Of a stretch of DNA of 64,000 nt, positions 50,183-61,054 are shown piece by piece. The DNA comes from Mesostigma viride. Its lineage: Eukaryota > Streptophyta > Mesostigmatophyceae > Mesostigmatales > Mesostigmataceae. How positions within the stretch are numbered: position 1 is the stretch's first letter; the number at the start of each line of letters is the position of its first letter. The stretch covers positions 971,653-1,035,652 of the forward strand of contig RPFO01000156.1 of NCBI GenBank assembly GCA_009746045.1. Reading direction: 5' to 3'. A program made the translations under genes and the position numbers. The notes under the pieces are model-generated. The model did not search any database, was not told where the DNA came from, and saw only the letters and a list, made by a program, of their open reading frames with translations.

Positions 50183-51231
50183 AGTTATTATAAATAGTGA
50201 CGGAACCTTTTTGCCACTTGGCAATTAGTAGGTCCGTCACTATTTATCCGGCGAAAACCACTCGCCGGTATCTATTCCGCGTTAAGTTCTCGTGAACGTG
50301 GCGCGGAATTGATACCGGCGAGTGGTTTTCGCCGGATAAATAGTGACGGACCTACTAATTGCCAAGTGGCAAAAAGGTTCCGTCACTATTTATAATAACT
50401 AAAACGTCGTATAGTGTGGGGGTCGATATCTATCATACCGCTGATGCCTACTGCAGTACCGAATCTCGCCTTAACGATATTCCAACCAGGCATATTTTCC
50501 CTTCTGGCACTTTCGTTTGGCCTTCTGGTATCAATTCCTTCCGGTATTCGGAAATACCCGTGTCACCACAGGGATTCGAACCCCCGACTTACGAGGTCTT
50601 AGTTATTATAAATAGTGACGGAACCTTTTTGCCACTTGGCAATTAGGTCCGTCACTATTTATCCGGCGAAAACCACTCGCCGGTATCAATTCCGCGCCAC
50701 GTTCACGTACGTGAACTTAACGCGGAATAGATACCGGCGAGTGGTTTTCGCCGGATAAATAGTGACGGACCTAATTGCCAAGTGGCAAAAAGGTTCCGTC
50801 ACTATTTATAATAACTAAGACCTCGTAAGTCGGGGGTTCGAATCCCTGTGGTGACACGGGTATTTCCGAATACCGGAAGGAATTGATACCAGAAGGCCAA
50901 ACGAAAGTGCCAGAAGGGAAAATATGCCCGGTTGGAATATCGTTAAGGCGAGATTCGGTACTGCAGTAGGCATCAGCGGTATGATAGATATCGACCCCCA
51001 CACTACGACGTTTTAGTTATTATAAATAGTGACGGAACCTTTTTGCCACTTGGCCATTAGGTCCGTCACTATTTATCCGGCGAAAACCCCTTGCCGGTAT
51101 CAATTCCGCGCCACGTTCACGTACGAACATTTTAGCGCGGAATAGATACCGGCGAGTGGTTTTCGCCGGATAAATAGTGACGGACCTAATTGCCAAGTGG
51201 CAAAAAGGTTCCGTCACTATTTATAATAACT
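50183..51231. mobile_element. Palindromic element A (1,049 bp): three MITEs around mirrored tRNA-like spacers
   Basis: Flanked by CAGAG (50178-50182, 51232-51236). Three near-identical 216-218-bp palindromes at 50183-50400, 50601-50816 and 51015-51231 start AGTTATTATAAATAGTG and end CACTATTTATAATAACT. Two about 200-bp spacers between them (50401-50600, 50817-51014) are inverted copies of each other, so the whole is one large palindrome centred in the middle MITE. Each spacer carries a tRNA-like 3' half next to the middle MITE. No protein is encoded. Confidence 0.9.
50817..50861 (+). other. tRNA-like 3' half (anticodon loop and T-arm) in palindrome A
   Basis: Directly after the MITE end TAATAACT come AAGACCTCGTAAGTCGG and GGGTTCGAATCCC. 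CTCGTAA, closed by GAC/GTC, looks like an anticodon loop (anticodon CGU, threonine type). GGTTCGAATCC at 50835-50845 is a perfect box B. The D-arm is absent. Its mirror is at 50556-50600 on the opposite strand. Confidence 0.5.
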
Positions 51232-51236
51232 CAGAG

Positions 51237-51737
51237 GGGACGGGGCAGCCACCTAAGGCCCGGGGGCCTCTCATGGCGGACGTCATCCGAGCACTCATGC
51301 GCAGCAAACATGATCCCAAGGTATCCAAGCTCACGGGGTGGGGGTCGTGCTGGGCAGCTACGATGGAGGTAGATACCAACTCACAGGTGTCTGTCATCAG
51401 GGAAGAGGATGCTGTAGGCTTACAGATATCCCATCCCAGTTGCCTTGCTGTGTCTGATTTCTCAGGAAAGGTGTCCATGAAGATCCTTGGGGAAGTGAGT
51501 GTGCCTATCTTAGGGGTGCCCACCACGTTCTGTGTGGTAGAGGGCTATCAGGGGCCTGCCATTCTGGGTCAGAACTTCTTGTGCATGCCAGGGGTTACTT
51601 TGACCTCTGATGAGTTGGCACTAGAAGGCAGGGGCAGCCTCCCCCTTGAAAGATATCACTATTCCCAGGGTCTTGCAGTGGCGGTGAAGGCTGTTAGAGT
51701 CAGCCAGCTGAGGGTCCTCAAGGTCAGGAGCCCATAG
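51237..51737 (+). pseudogene. Copia-3 pol, protease-like region
   Basis: Reads MADVIRALMRSKHDPKVSKL, MEVDTNSQVSVI (DTN at 51372-51380), VSDFSGKVSMKILGEVSVPI and GPAILGQNFLCMPG, which align with 522-590 of copia-1 pol. The beta-hairpin pattern and ILGQNFL strand are retropepsin-like, with Asn in the place of the usual Gly. A frameshift near 51735 leads into the RT frame. Confidence 0.72.
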
Positions 51738-51748
51738 CTGAGGACCTG

Positions 51749-53365
51749 TTGATAATCCCAACCACCTTTGATCCACGGCAGTTAGGGGTAAACAGGTACC
51801 AGATAGCTGCTCACAGTCCTATTCCCTGGCGCCAGCTAGTCGAGATGATGCAAAGCCCCAAGATGGCTAAGGCATGGACTCTTGGCTTTGTTGCTTCTGG
51901 GCATGAGTGGATAGTTTCCAACTGTGCAGAACCTGTGGATGAGCTGCCAGAAGTTCACCAGCTGCTCAGATTGATGTTTGTCCTCAAGCTCAAGGAGGTA
52001 GATGGTGTCCAGGTGCCACATGTCAGACCAGTTGTAACCGAGTATCATGGCACTGGCCAGTTGTTAGATGAGGAGCTCTATACTCCAGGGATGCTGCATG
52101 ACACGTGGAGGATTCTGCTGTGTATATTTCTGTCTTTTCTGGTTAAGGGTGTGCCCTATAGCTCTGTGCTGATTGATTTCAAGAGGGCTTTTCTCAAGGG
52201 TGACCAAGATCAGGCTAGGCAGACTTGGAGAGATATCCCTCCTTTCTTTGTGACTGTACCTGCTGTATGGAGAGCAGAGATAAAGGCCAGGTACCTGAGA
52301 ATTCTGAAAGGGTTGGAAGGTCTCAGGTCCAGTCCCATTATCTGGAGAAAGAGCCTAGAGAAATTCTTGAAGAATACTTGTGGGTTTTCTGTGTCTCCAG
52401 TGGATCCCTGTTTGTTCCAAGGGTCCCACAATGGCCTTCCTGTCTTTGCCTCACTGCATGGTGATGACCTGCATCTCATAGGTCCACCAGACTGGGTTGA
52501 GGCTGTCTTGGCTAAGATCCAGAAGCGGTTTGAGCTGGGTAAGATACAGCACATGGTGGAGAATGAGCCTATGGTCTTCTGTGGCATGCAGGCTACGTTG
52601 TTCCAAGCCAAGGGCTCGTGGTTCATCAGGATGGAGGGTGGTAAGGACTACCCACAGCAGATTGTAGATGCATTGCAGGAGCCCATCACGCAGGCTAGGT
52701 GTGCTACCATCAGGGGCATGCTGGCATGGCTTGCAAGTATATGTGCCCCTGACTTGCTGGTTTTGAGTCGACTTACTGATTCCCAGCTGGTTGAGGTGGG
52801 TGCTGAGAGTGTGGTGCAGGCTGTCATGATGTCTCCCCCTCTTATACTGGGTCCTGTGGATTTGTACAAGCCCCTTGACATGGTTCTCTATGTGGACAGT
52901 TCTATGGATAATAGGAAGGTCACAGAGGTCAGGGGCAGGGCAGCAGCATTAGTTACCCTGGAGCAAGATCACACCTCACTTGTTACCTGGTACAGTCGGT
53001 TGCAGAACAGGGTTACACCCAGCAGTGATATTGCTGAGTGCAGGGCAATCTGTGAAGGGCTGCATACTGCTCTTTACTTGAGGGAGCTCTTCTACCAGCT
53101 ATGTCAAGTGGCTTCCTGTAGGTTGCAGCTGCACACACTGGTGAGGACTGATAGCATGGGCATGGTGCAATTTGTGCACAGGCAGCTGGCCAGGAGCAGG
53201 GACCTTGACTACTTGTTGCTCAAGGAGATGTCCTACCTAGCTCACATTGAACATGTGCCTGGTGTGGACAACCCTGCAGATGCCCTCACCAAGCTGGAGG
53301 AGAAGGCGGAGAGGCAGTACCCCCTGCTCCGTGGGCTCATGGACCCCTTACACGGGCGGCCATAG
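51749..53365 (+). pseudogene. Copia-3 pol, RT and RNase H
   Basis: A 538-residue open frame. RT: KLKEVDGVQVPHVRPVVTEY, LIDFKRAFLKGD (motif A), GLEGLRSSPIIWRKSLEKFL and FASLHGDDLHLI (GDD at 52460-52468). RNase H: VLYVDSSMDNRKVTEVRGRA, SDIAECRAICEG, TDSMGMVQFVHRQLARSRDL and HVPGVDNPADALTKL. Same unusual HGDD as copia-1/2. The domain itself is intact, but upstream shifts disconnect it from gag. The 3' UTR to 54369 contains AATAAA at 53680 and 53755. Confidence 0.9.
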
Positions 53366-54369
53366 AGACCAGGCCTTGCTTCAGCTTGGGTGTCCCCAGT
53401 GGGCTGCTTGACCAAAGTACCAAGTGGTGACTGGTGCTTACTGGTTGACAGCCGGTCCTTCAGGGTTAGGTACACCCTCCTGGACAGGAGTTGGTGTGGA
53501 ATGTCACTCCTACCAGCTGAGAATCATGCCTGGCCCTCCCCATGGGGTTCAGAAGAGTCGCCAGGACTTAAGTCGACGCCTTTGGCCTCAAACAGTTAGG
53601 CCATGCAAGGGCAACCCGAATGCTGGTTCTTACAGGTTGCTGTATATATGTTTTCTAGTGCTTGTTTCCAACCTGTTGCTAATAAAGAACCTGGTTGTGT
53701 GACCATGTGGAACATGGTTGCCAGGGAGCCACATTCTGGGTTATATAATGCTTGAATAAAACATAATCATGTCTCTCTCATGTTGTTTCATGGTTGTAAT
53801 GTTTCTCTTGTGTGAAGTTCCAGGTCACCTATAAACCTGGAGGTTGGGGTGGGGTTCAATTCCCCAGCAGAGCCACAGCCTGGCATGAGTGATTCCTGGG
53901 CTTAACACCCAGTGAAGACATGGGCTCCCCAATAAGGCAGTATTTGCATGGTGCTACCTGAGTCTCTTTGAGCATAAAAGGGAAAGGCTGGCCAAGGCGG
54001 GCGCCATAAGAACGGGCGCCTGTGATAACTGTGAAAGATCAGGAACTCACAATAATACGTTCTTGGCATCCTTTAATCCCAGCCATTGGACTAGGTAATG
54101 TGCCTTGACTTTAATCTAACACCAAGTTCCCAAGGAAAGGTTGGGAGCTGACCAAGGGGTCAGGGGATAACCTGGGGTGACCTCTGATTCACTGGCCAGT
54201 ACACCTAGCCTGGTCCAAGGGCGTATATGTTGTTACCCAAAAGGAGGCAGGACCCTGGGCCCTATCAGGTCTGATCAACCCAAGGGACCAAGCGGTCTGT
54301 GGCTGAGTGGGCACAAGCAAGGTTAGGCTTGTTTCAAGCTGGTCCAGCTCCAAAAGAAGAAAGGGTTGG

Positions 54370-55021
54370 AGTTAGCATTTTGGGCAACCAATATGCTAAG
54401 TGGATGCAGTTTGGAAAGACCTTTCCAACGCCGTGCTGACCGCCTGAAACAGACAAGGGACAAGAAAGATATGAAGTCCCGAAGTCCTAGCCATCCGTGG
54501 CCGACCGTATAGGGTGCAGTCCTCTGGTACAGTGGACAGGACACGTGGCAGGACGTACCTGCACAGGCTTAGCCTGTCTATCACGTGACTGTGGTCCACG
54601 TAGACCAGGAGGAGCAGCAGCCTGTGACTGGTGGGGTACTGGAACTGGCACAGCTAGGGCTGCAAGGATACTAGACCTTGCAGGCCTGTGACAGGTCCTG
54701 TACTTCCTAGGTTGCAGAGTCTAGGCAAATCCAGTTCGTCCTGGCTCTGCACTGATGCCAGTGGACGTTGAGGATTTGCTTGCACGCCTGCACGTGCCTC
54801 GTCACGCCGATGGGAACGAGGAACAACACAAAGGATATAGCTTGGTCATGAGGGATGACCAGCTATTTGGTAAGCACGAACCGTGGGTGCCACCTTGGTC
54901 GTGGAAGTGCCCACCGTGGTCGTGGCCTGGTGCATGGATTTAAGGTTGCTGCCTTGCAACATTGGCTAAGCCGTGCTGTGAAAGACCAAGAGCTCACACC
55001 CGTTGGGAGCTCTTTCTAACT
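54370..55021 (+). repeat. Copia-3 3' LTR
   Basis: 652 bp, AGTTAGCATTTTGGG ... TTCTAACT, preceded by a purine tract and followed by TGAAC (55022-55026). Confidence 0.92.
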
Positions 55022-55090
55022 TGAACACAGGGTTTGTGACCCCTTTTCACTTTCGCGTTTGCGAGGCGGCCTTCAGGCACTGCCAGAAAA

Positions 55091-55247
55091 TTAGCAACCA
55101 CGTTTGGAACTCGTCGGACCACCTGTGAAACTAATCACATTTGATGATGTGCTGGCGGGCCTGGGCATCGCATTTGAGCATGTTACTTCGAGCAGGGCTC
55201 AACAAGCTCGATGCGCCAACTCAACCCGAAGAAGCCCTAAGCTGCGG
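55091..55247 (+). other. Candidate exon right of copia-3
   Basis: Between an AATTAG acceptor-like site and a GTAAGA donor (55248), the frame reads PRLELVGPPVKLITFDDVLA and GLGIAFEHVTSSRAQQARCA. It lies where the gene split at 19253 should continue. Splicing is inferred only. Confidence 0.3.
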
Positions 55248-55496
55248 TAAGACATATATTTGTGTGGATGGCTCTTGATATCATGCTGAATTTCTAGTCT
55301 TCTCTATAGGTGGACAGTTCATGTGCAGCCATACAGGTCATCCATGTGTGTTTTAACCATGTTGCATGTGCCACAGATATTATGAGCAGTATTTACTAAG
55401 TGTGCTGGGGTCGTTGTATTTCACAGGTTCACGCCTGCATGAACGCATCGTTGATATACTATAATGATGATTCATATTCCATGACTGTTCTATTGG

Positions 55497-57197
55497 GGAC
55501 GCCGCGCTTGATGTCACAACGTGGCTGAAAGGGTGCATCCACCGCGACTTTGGCCGGTGGGTGAAATCGATGGACGCATTTCCGAAGAAGCCAGCCGCGG
55601 GCCACACCCATGGCGCGGGCGTGGGCGCGGGCGGGGGCGGGGGCGGGGGAGAAGGCGCGGCCGGTGCGGGCGCGGGCGCCATGCACCCAAGGCGCGGGCG
55701 CGGGCGCGGGCCTGGGCGGGGCGGGGGCGGGGCGCAGGCGCCGGCGCGGGTGCGGGCGCGGGCGCCACCCAAGGCGCGCGCGCGGGCGCGGGCGGGGGTG
55801 GGGGCGCAGGCGCCGGCGCGGGTGCGGGCGCGGGCGCCACCGCCGACTTGGATGATGAGCCAGCAACCGAAGCCGAGAGGGAGAGGCACCGCTCTTCGAA
55901 GGTATTCGATCTCGAAATGTTTTGGGGGCCGGATATGACCGTGTATGTCCGCTGGCGCCTAGCCGCATCGCAGACGTTGGCAAATGCACCGGTGAACAAG
56001 TGGCAGCCCACAGGGCCTAATGGCGAGGCTTGTGACGGGGTCAAGCCCATTGGGTACACCCCGCAGGGAGATCCTGTCTATGCATGGGTGCCTCCTCATA
56101 CAGAGCGTGGCAAGGCCCCCAAAGGAAGTCCTGGTCTAGTGCCGCTTTTTGAATGGGACGAGGGCGGTGCCAGGAGATGTACCTGCGCTAGCCTTCACAG
56201 CCTTTTTCCCGACATCGTCGCCGCTGAGAAGCAGCAGTTGCTGGACGGATGGATTGAGCAGCTAGGTGCCAAAGTCCGTGGAGGATGTGCGTGCCAACAA
56301 CGAGAATCTGTTCGACATCATGGAGCAAAAGCTCAAAGAGAAGCGTGAACTGCAAGCGCACAAGGCGGTACCCTTACCGCTGCGATCTGCAGGCGACCAG
56401 TCGGTTGCGCGGGCAACACGAGCACTGAGGCTGCCCATAAAACAAGTCATCTCACACGTCGCTTGCCCTGCCCGCGAGATTCAAGCGCAGATCAACCGCG
56501 CATGTGCGCCCGCTGCGCGAGGGAGCACATCAACGGCAACGCCCGCTTTGCGCACACTGATTTCAGGCAGGCACACCTTCAAGGTGAATGGAAGCCTCAT
56601 ACGACGCGGCGACCTACTCGTTGTTAAGCGGCCAGCCGTCACCTGCGGGCAGGGAATGCAGTGGGCACCACACATGCTGGTGAAGGTCCTTGATCTGGAA
56701 GGCGATCGCACGGAGCGTGACAGCATTGTCGCCTCTCCTTACTACGCACCGTCGTGGACGGGCCAGTTTTCTATAGAGTGACATTAGGTGGCGGCAGCGC
56801 AGGGATGACGGTCCCCATTTCTGATGTACACCTGCAGCACTGGACAGTGGGCGGTACGGCAGAGGTGCACCAGCCTGAGCTGATCAGTACCGGCAAACTG
56901 TCAGCTGCCACGGTGGCGGCGTTGAAAGAGCACCCGCAGATTGACTTTCAGCATTACAAGACTGCCACCGCCGCCAGGGCAGCAGCAAAGGATGACTGTA
57001 ATGCCTACTTTGCCGAGCATGGAGCACGTGCGCTTATCGGGATGCGCCTGTGTGCCCTGTTTCCGGGGACAGCAAGGAAGAGGGAGCGCTTCCATGACTG
57101 GGTCACTAAGGTTCAGATTGACCCGGCCAAACTTTGTGCATGGTCTATTCTAGTGGTAATTAGGTTGCTTGCAAATACAGTATCCATGATGGTTTGA
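55497..57197 (+). pseudogene. Unidentified gene remnant with a GC hexamer expansion and frameshifts
   Basis: Frame pieces read in order. 55497-55612: DVTTWLKGCIHRDFGRWVKS, AFPKKPAAGH. A GCGGGC array follows. 55850-56265: VFDLEMFWGPDMTVYVRWRL, YTPQGDPVYAWVPP, DIVAAEKQQLLDGWIEQLG. 56266-56770: NNENLFDIMEQKLKEKRELQ, SGRHTFKVNGSLIRRGDLLV. 56770-57197: TVPISDVHLQHW, RALIGMRLCALFPGTARKRE. The pieces adjoin with single-frame steps at about 56270 and 56770, as if one protein had been frameshifted. The family is not recognised. It may be the 3' part of the gene begun at 18842. Confidence 0.45.
55613..55845. repeat. GCGGGC hexamer-type array inside the gene remnant
   Basis: Degenerate GGGCGC/GCGGGC units. 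Gly-Ala and Arg-Gly runs appear in all frames. Indels in the array change frame relative to the flanking coding pieces. Confidence 0.85.
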
Positions 57198-58461
57198 CGT
57201 CATTTAGTACTGTTTCCTATTTATTAACCCCTAAATGGTCTGGCTGCCGATTTTCCGCCTAAAACTGAGTTACAGCCGACACGTCGGCCCCTTCTCGGGG
57301 GACCAGATGCCGCGAAATCTATTGAGAATTAGGAAAAGTTTAGCTGAGAAGATCGAAAGTTTATAAAATTCTTCACAGCATGGTACTAGGGTTTGCATAC
57401 TTTTGACAAAGTTATAGAGGTGTTCTGGCCGGTCAAAGTACAAGGGGTCAGGGTACTTTTTCACGTACAACGTGCATTCCGGAAAACGACGACCTGGCCA
57501 TGGCGGCTTGCGCCCACGCATGGCATTTACGTTTGCGTTCGAATTTTCTGGCCAAACTTAGGATATTGATTTTAAACGTCCTAAAGATTATACAGGCCAA
57601 TTTTTGGTTCGCGGGAATGCCATTTGATAGGTGTCGGCAGCGTTCTTGCTGGAAAAAACTGCGATCAGGCCGGACGATAGAAACGTTGACAGCAATACCT
57701 TTCCGGCGTATTTCAAAGTATATATTGGTTTCTTTGTACTTTTTATGATACATAGTAGTCGTAAACGTGCAAGGGTGGCCAGAAATCGCCGAATCCAGCG
57801 ACCATGCTGCACAACTTTGGTGTGCCGAAATGCGCCATTTTGCGGCCACCGCCTGGGCCAAGGTAACGCCATCCATGCCTGGTAAAGCTTAAGCATCGTT
57901 TTCCTATCGATGTTTGACGTTTATATATACGTTCTAGCTTGTGTAGCACATTCTTTTTGCACTATTCATGCTCTTTCTTGACCCTGGCCTGGCCCCTTTC
58001 TAAAACACCCTTCTTAGATGCTTCCCTCAGTCAGTTGACCTGCCACAGGGTGATGGTGATAAGTTTTAGAGGCTGTATGGGTTTGAATACCTCCATATAT
58101 GTTTGTTATACATTTCCCATACACATATTGCATGAGTGTGAGGCAGTTGGCTGGTCTCTGTGGCATCATCAAGCACGTAACTGGTGAGTAAAAGCTTCCC
58201 ATTGACAGCATGTGCCACCAGGTGTGCTGGCCATCACCTGGCAAGCTATAGCAGCTTAGGCCTAGTTTATCCTTGCTAGGGCAGGCTGAAATAGGCTCAA
58301 CACCACTAGTTTGTTGGTGGCTGCCTCCTAGAATGCATGCCTTGCGTAGGGTGTCCGTACCACGTTACCTACGTGCATGGACAAGGTGGCACCTGCACAT
58401 AGGTGCCATGTAAGGGCAGTGTGATGATGCAGTTATGTTTCCCCATCATTGTGGAAGGGAA

Positions 58462-58879
58462 TCGGGGTTCTTTGAACGGAGTTTCTTCTATACGTGAATG
58501 CGGGAACAAGAGGCCGCTGGATGAGCGGCTTATAGGTCGTAGTGTTTACTCGTAGCTGTTTGGCTAGAGCTTTTGTGATTAGTAGATGCAATATAGTGCA
58601 TGGTTGAAAAATGAATTAAATAAAATGTGCGTTCCGCGCTTGGGTTGATTATACCCGGGCGGAACGGGGCGTGAGGTGCAGTGCCCCTGAAAAGAACAAC
58701 CTACGCATTATTTAATACTAGCCGTGCAGATTCGGGATATTCTACCCCCGGTCTGTACGGTTAGCGTCTTACTAGCATCCACTAAACATAAGGGTTTAAT
58801 GACGTCAGTTAGCTAGGGATAAGGGAGGTTTTGCGACTAAAAGCCGCTCTGGCTGGTTTTGTCGGCCTCTTTCTTTGCT
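58462..58879 (+). repeat. DIRS-2 repeat A1
   Basis: 418 bp, starting TCGGGGTTCTTTGAAC and ending TCTTTCTTTGCT. Same length as A2 and apparently identical to it. Confidence 0.9.
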
Positions 58880-59708
58880 TGATTTTAGAGCCGCAGCTAT
58901 GGGTGCTGCGGAGCAAAATCCCAAAAGCACTGGTTGCACTGGCCACTTGGCCAGTGGTGAGACTTCCAGTTGTTAACCGGCCAGGCGTAGTTCCTCGCTC
59001 GGTTAACTAAAAGAAAAGAAAATGATTACCTCCGGTCCGCACCTTTTCCCCAGCTTGGGGTCTTTGGTGGGCCGGATGCCGTGACAGGTGCTCAACTGTC
59101 GCTTGGTCGGCCCAGTGCGCGAGCTGGTGCTCCGTACCTGGGGATGCTTGCACCCCGGGTTGGAGCCGGATGGCTGGCACTGGCGACCCGTGTCTCGGTC
59201 TGCGGCCTGCGGCTTTTTCTTCGGAAATTGCTGCTGGCCAGCAAACTTTGCAATTGCCTTCCGCCGAGGGGGGGGTGGTTGGGGCTGGGGACGGCGATGG
59301 GAAAAGCGCCTAAGCTAGAAATTTTTTCCCCACGCATAGAAACCTCGGGGGGGAATGCGGTCTTGGCTGAACGGACTCTCGTTCAGCCAGGTGCCTGGGG
59401 CTGTGGCCTCGGGCATCCGGGCTGGCGGGGCCTGGGCTAGGTCCACGTTTTTTCTCGAAGCACCCCGGGTCTATGGGGAGACGGCCATAGCGGTACCGAC
59501 TCGGGGCCCCGAGAGGGGTCATGATAGGCTGGCCGTGCGCAATCGCAGTGCAAATGCGCTGGGCCTTTTTGGGCCTGGCCATGCATCCACAGCCGCCGGG
59601 CACACGCCTCCCGATGTGGGGGGGCTCCCGTTTTGCGGCAGGGCGGTCACTTGTGACAACGAGCAAGGTGGAGTGCGGCTTCAAGGGAAAGCCAGGGCGG
59701 GGGTGATT
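58880..59708 (+). other. DIRS-2 interior without recognisable genes
   Basis: GC-rich. A 119-codon open frame at 59081-59440 has Leu/Gly/Ala-rich composition and no motif I recognise, so I do not call it a gene. Confidence 0.5.
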
Positions 59709-59836
59709 GGGCAACGTACTTCATGAAGGGCCTTGAACGGCGTGCCTCCGGGCATGTCAATTAGTGTCACATGTATGCTTCCACTTATTGTTTTAATGAA
59801 GATGCTGGTTTTTGTGGGAGCTACGTGGGACATGAA
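59709..59836 (+). repeat. DIRS-2 repeat B1
   Basis: 128 bp, GGGCAACGTACTTCATG ... GGGACATGAA, abutting A2. Contains TTGTTTTAATGAAG at the place where DIRS-1 has TTGTTTTAATAAAG. Confidence 0.9.
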
Positions 59837-60254
59837 TCGGGGTTCTTTGAACGGAGTTTCTTCTATACGTGAATGCGGGAACAAGAGGCCGCTGGATGAG
59901 CGGCTTATAGGTCGTAGTGTTTACTCGTAGCTGTTTGGCTAGAGCTTTTGTGATTAGTAGATGCAATATAGTGCATGGTTGAAAAATGAATTAAATAAAA
60001 TGTGCGTTCCGCGCTTGGGTTGATTATACCCGGGCGGAACGGGGCGTGAGGTGCAGTGCCCCTGAAAAGAACAACCTACGCATTATTTAATACTAGCCGT
60101 GCAGATTCGGGATATTCTACCCCCGGTCTGTACGGTTAGCGTCTTACTAGCATCCACTAAACATAAGGGTTTAATGACGTCAGTTAGCTAGGGATAAGGG
60201 AGGTTTTGCGACTAAAAGCCGCTCTGGCTGGTTTTGTCGGCCTCTTTCTTTGCT
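59837..60254 (+). repeat. DIRS-2 repeat A2
   Basis: Second 418-bp A copy, followed by a 34-bp C-rich joint (60255-60288) that resembles the DIRS-1 joint. Confidence 0.9.
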
Positions 60255-60288
60255 CCCCACCCACCCACCCGTGTCTTGGTTGCCTCTA

Positions 60289-60416
60289 GGGCAACGTACT
60301 TCATGAAGGGCCTTGAACGGCGTGCCTCCGGGCATGTCAATTAGTGTCACATGTATGCTTCCACTTATTGTTTTAATGAAGATGCTGGTTTTTGTGGGAG
60401 CTACGTGGGACATGAA
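60289..60416 (+). repeat. DIRS-2 repeat B2
   Basis: Second 128-bp B copy. Its end GGGACATGAA marks the right end of the element. Confidence 0.9.
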
Positions 60417-61054
60417 ATGTATTGTTTGGCATGGTTGGTGGCCATATTAGGAGGTAGTATGCCCACTCCTACTCCCTTGGTTGCTTTTTACCAACGGTAC
60501 CCCTATGGGCTGTACTGGGTGTAACTGCTGGTATACCCACCCAAATGATGACCCCAATGGCTCAAACTGTTCAGCAACTAATTGTTTATCATCCCTGAAG
60601 TGGTAGGTGCCTAGGTCTTATAACATAATTCAAAATGCACATTCTACCAAAAATGAAAACGCGCGTCTTGACCCCCCTGACTTTGACGGCAGTTAAACAT
60701 GGCCTACCCTGCATATATGTGAGGTTGTGATATACCAACCCGAAGGGCAACTCATGAACATGCTTGGCCCCCAAGGACAGCCATTGGATATGGGTAGGTT
60801 GGATGGCATCTGGTTTGCAAAATTGTGAAGATCCAGCCGATTTATCGGCAGGATCTCAGACCATTTAGGGGTTAAAATGACAAAAATGTACCTTTATTGC
60901 TAGCAAATGTCACCAAGATGACGTCCGATCGATACGAGGTCTATTTTGGTTGCAAACATCATGCATGGCAATTTTCAGCATAAAAAGACAAACTTCGGTA
61001 CGAAGTACATTTTGCGTGCTGGAGTACATTCCTAATGGCTGCATGGTAGGGACC

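Larger units (their letters stand above)
19254..55021 (+). mobile_element. Copia-3: Ty1/copia retrotransposon opened by nested insertions
   Basis: LTRs at 19254-19898 and 54370-55021 are bounded by the duplication TGAAC (19249-19253, 55022-55026). Together they define one Copia element spread over 35.8 kb. Its own parts are the leader ORF (19925-21014 continuing at 47191-47288), gag (47342-48697), pol remnants (48698-53365) and a 3' untranslated region with a purine tract (AAAAGAAGAAAGGGTTGG) before the 3' LTR. CACTA-1 and everything inside it (21015-47188), and the palindrome at 50183-51231, are later insertions. Pol carries several frameshifts, so the element is dead. Confidence 0.9.
58462..60416 (+). 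mobile_element. DIRS-2: short non-autonomous DIRS element with split direct repeats
   Basis: Same A1 - interior - B1 - A2 - B2 plan as DIRS-1: A1 58462-58879, B1 59709-59836, A2 59837-60254, B2 60289-60416. A copies are 418 bp each and B copies 128 bp each. The A start TCGGGGTTCTTTGAACGG resembles DIRS-1 TCGGGGTTCTCTGAAC. The interior is only 829 bp and has no RT, RNase H or recombinase motif, so this is a deletion derivative that must use another element's enzymes. Confidence 0.85.
57228..60871. mobile_element. TTAA-flanked DNA element (piggyBac/Kolobok-like ends), non-autonomous
   Basis: Left end TTAA|CCCCTAAATGGTCTG (57224-57242) and right end CAGACCATTTAGGGG|TTAA (60857-60875). The 15-bp inverted repeats are perfect and the CTGCCGAT motif recurs just inside each, all directly bordered by TTAA. 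TTAA duplications with CCC-starting ends are typical of piggyBac-type elements. Without the DIRS insertion it is about 1.7 kb and shows no transposase. No other gene is recognisable in 57243-58461 or 60417-60856. Confidence 0.6.

Noticed and set aside
50572..50582. Functional tRNA genes in the palindromes
   Set aside because: Only T-arm and part of the anticodon arm are present; the D-arm and 5' acceptor strand are missing.
55380..56059. Minus-strand Ala/Pro-rich open frames
   Set aside because: Produced by the GCGGGC array. The plus strand carries the coding-like sequence on both sides.
59081..59440. 119-codon frame in DIRS-2 as a replacement gene
   Set aside because: Overlapped by other equally long frames in GC-rich DNA and without any motif.
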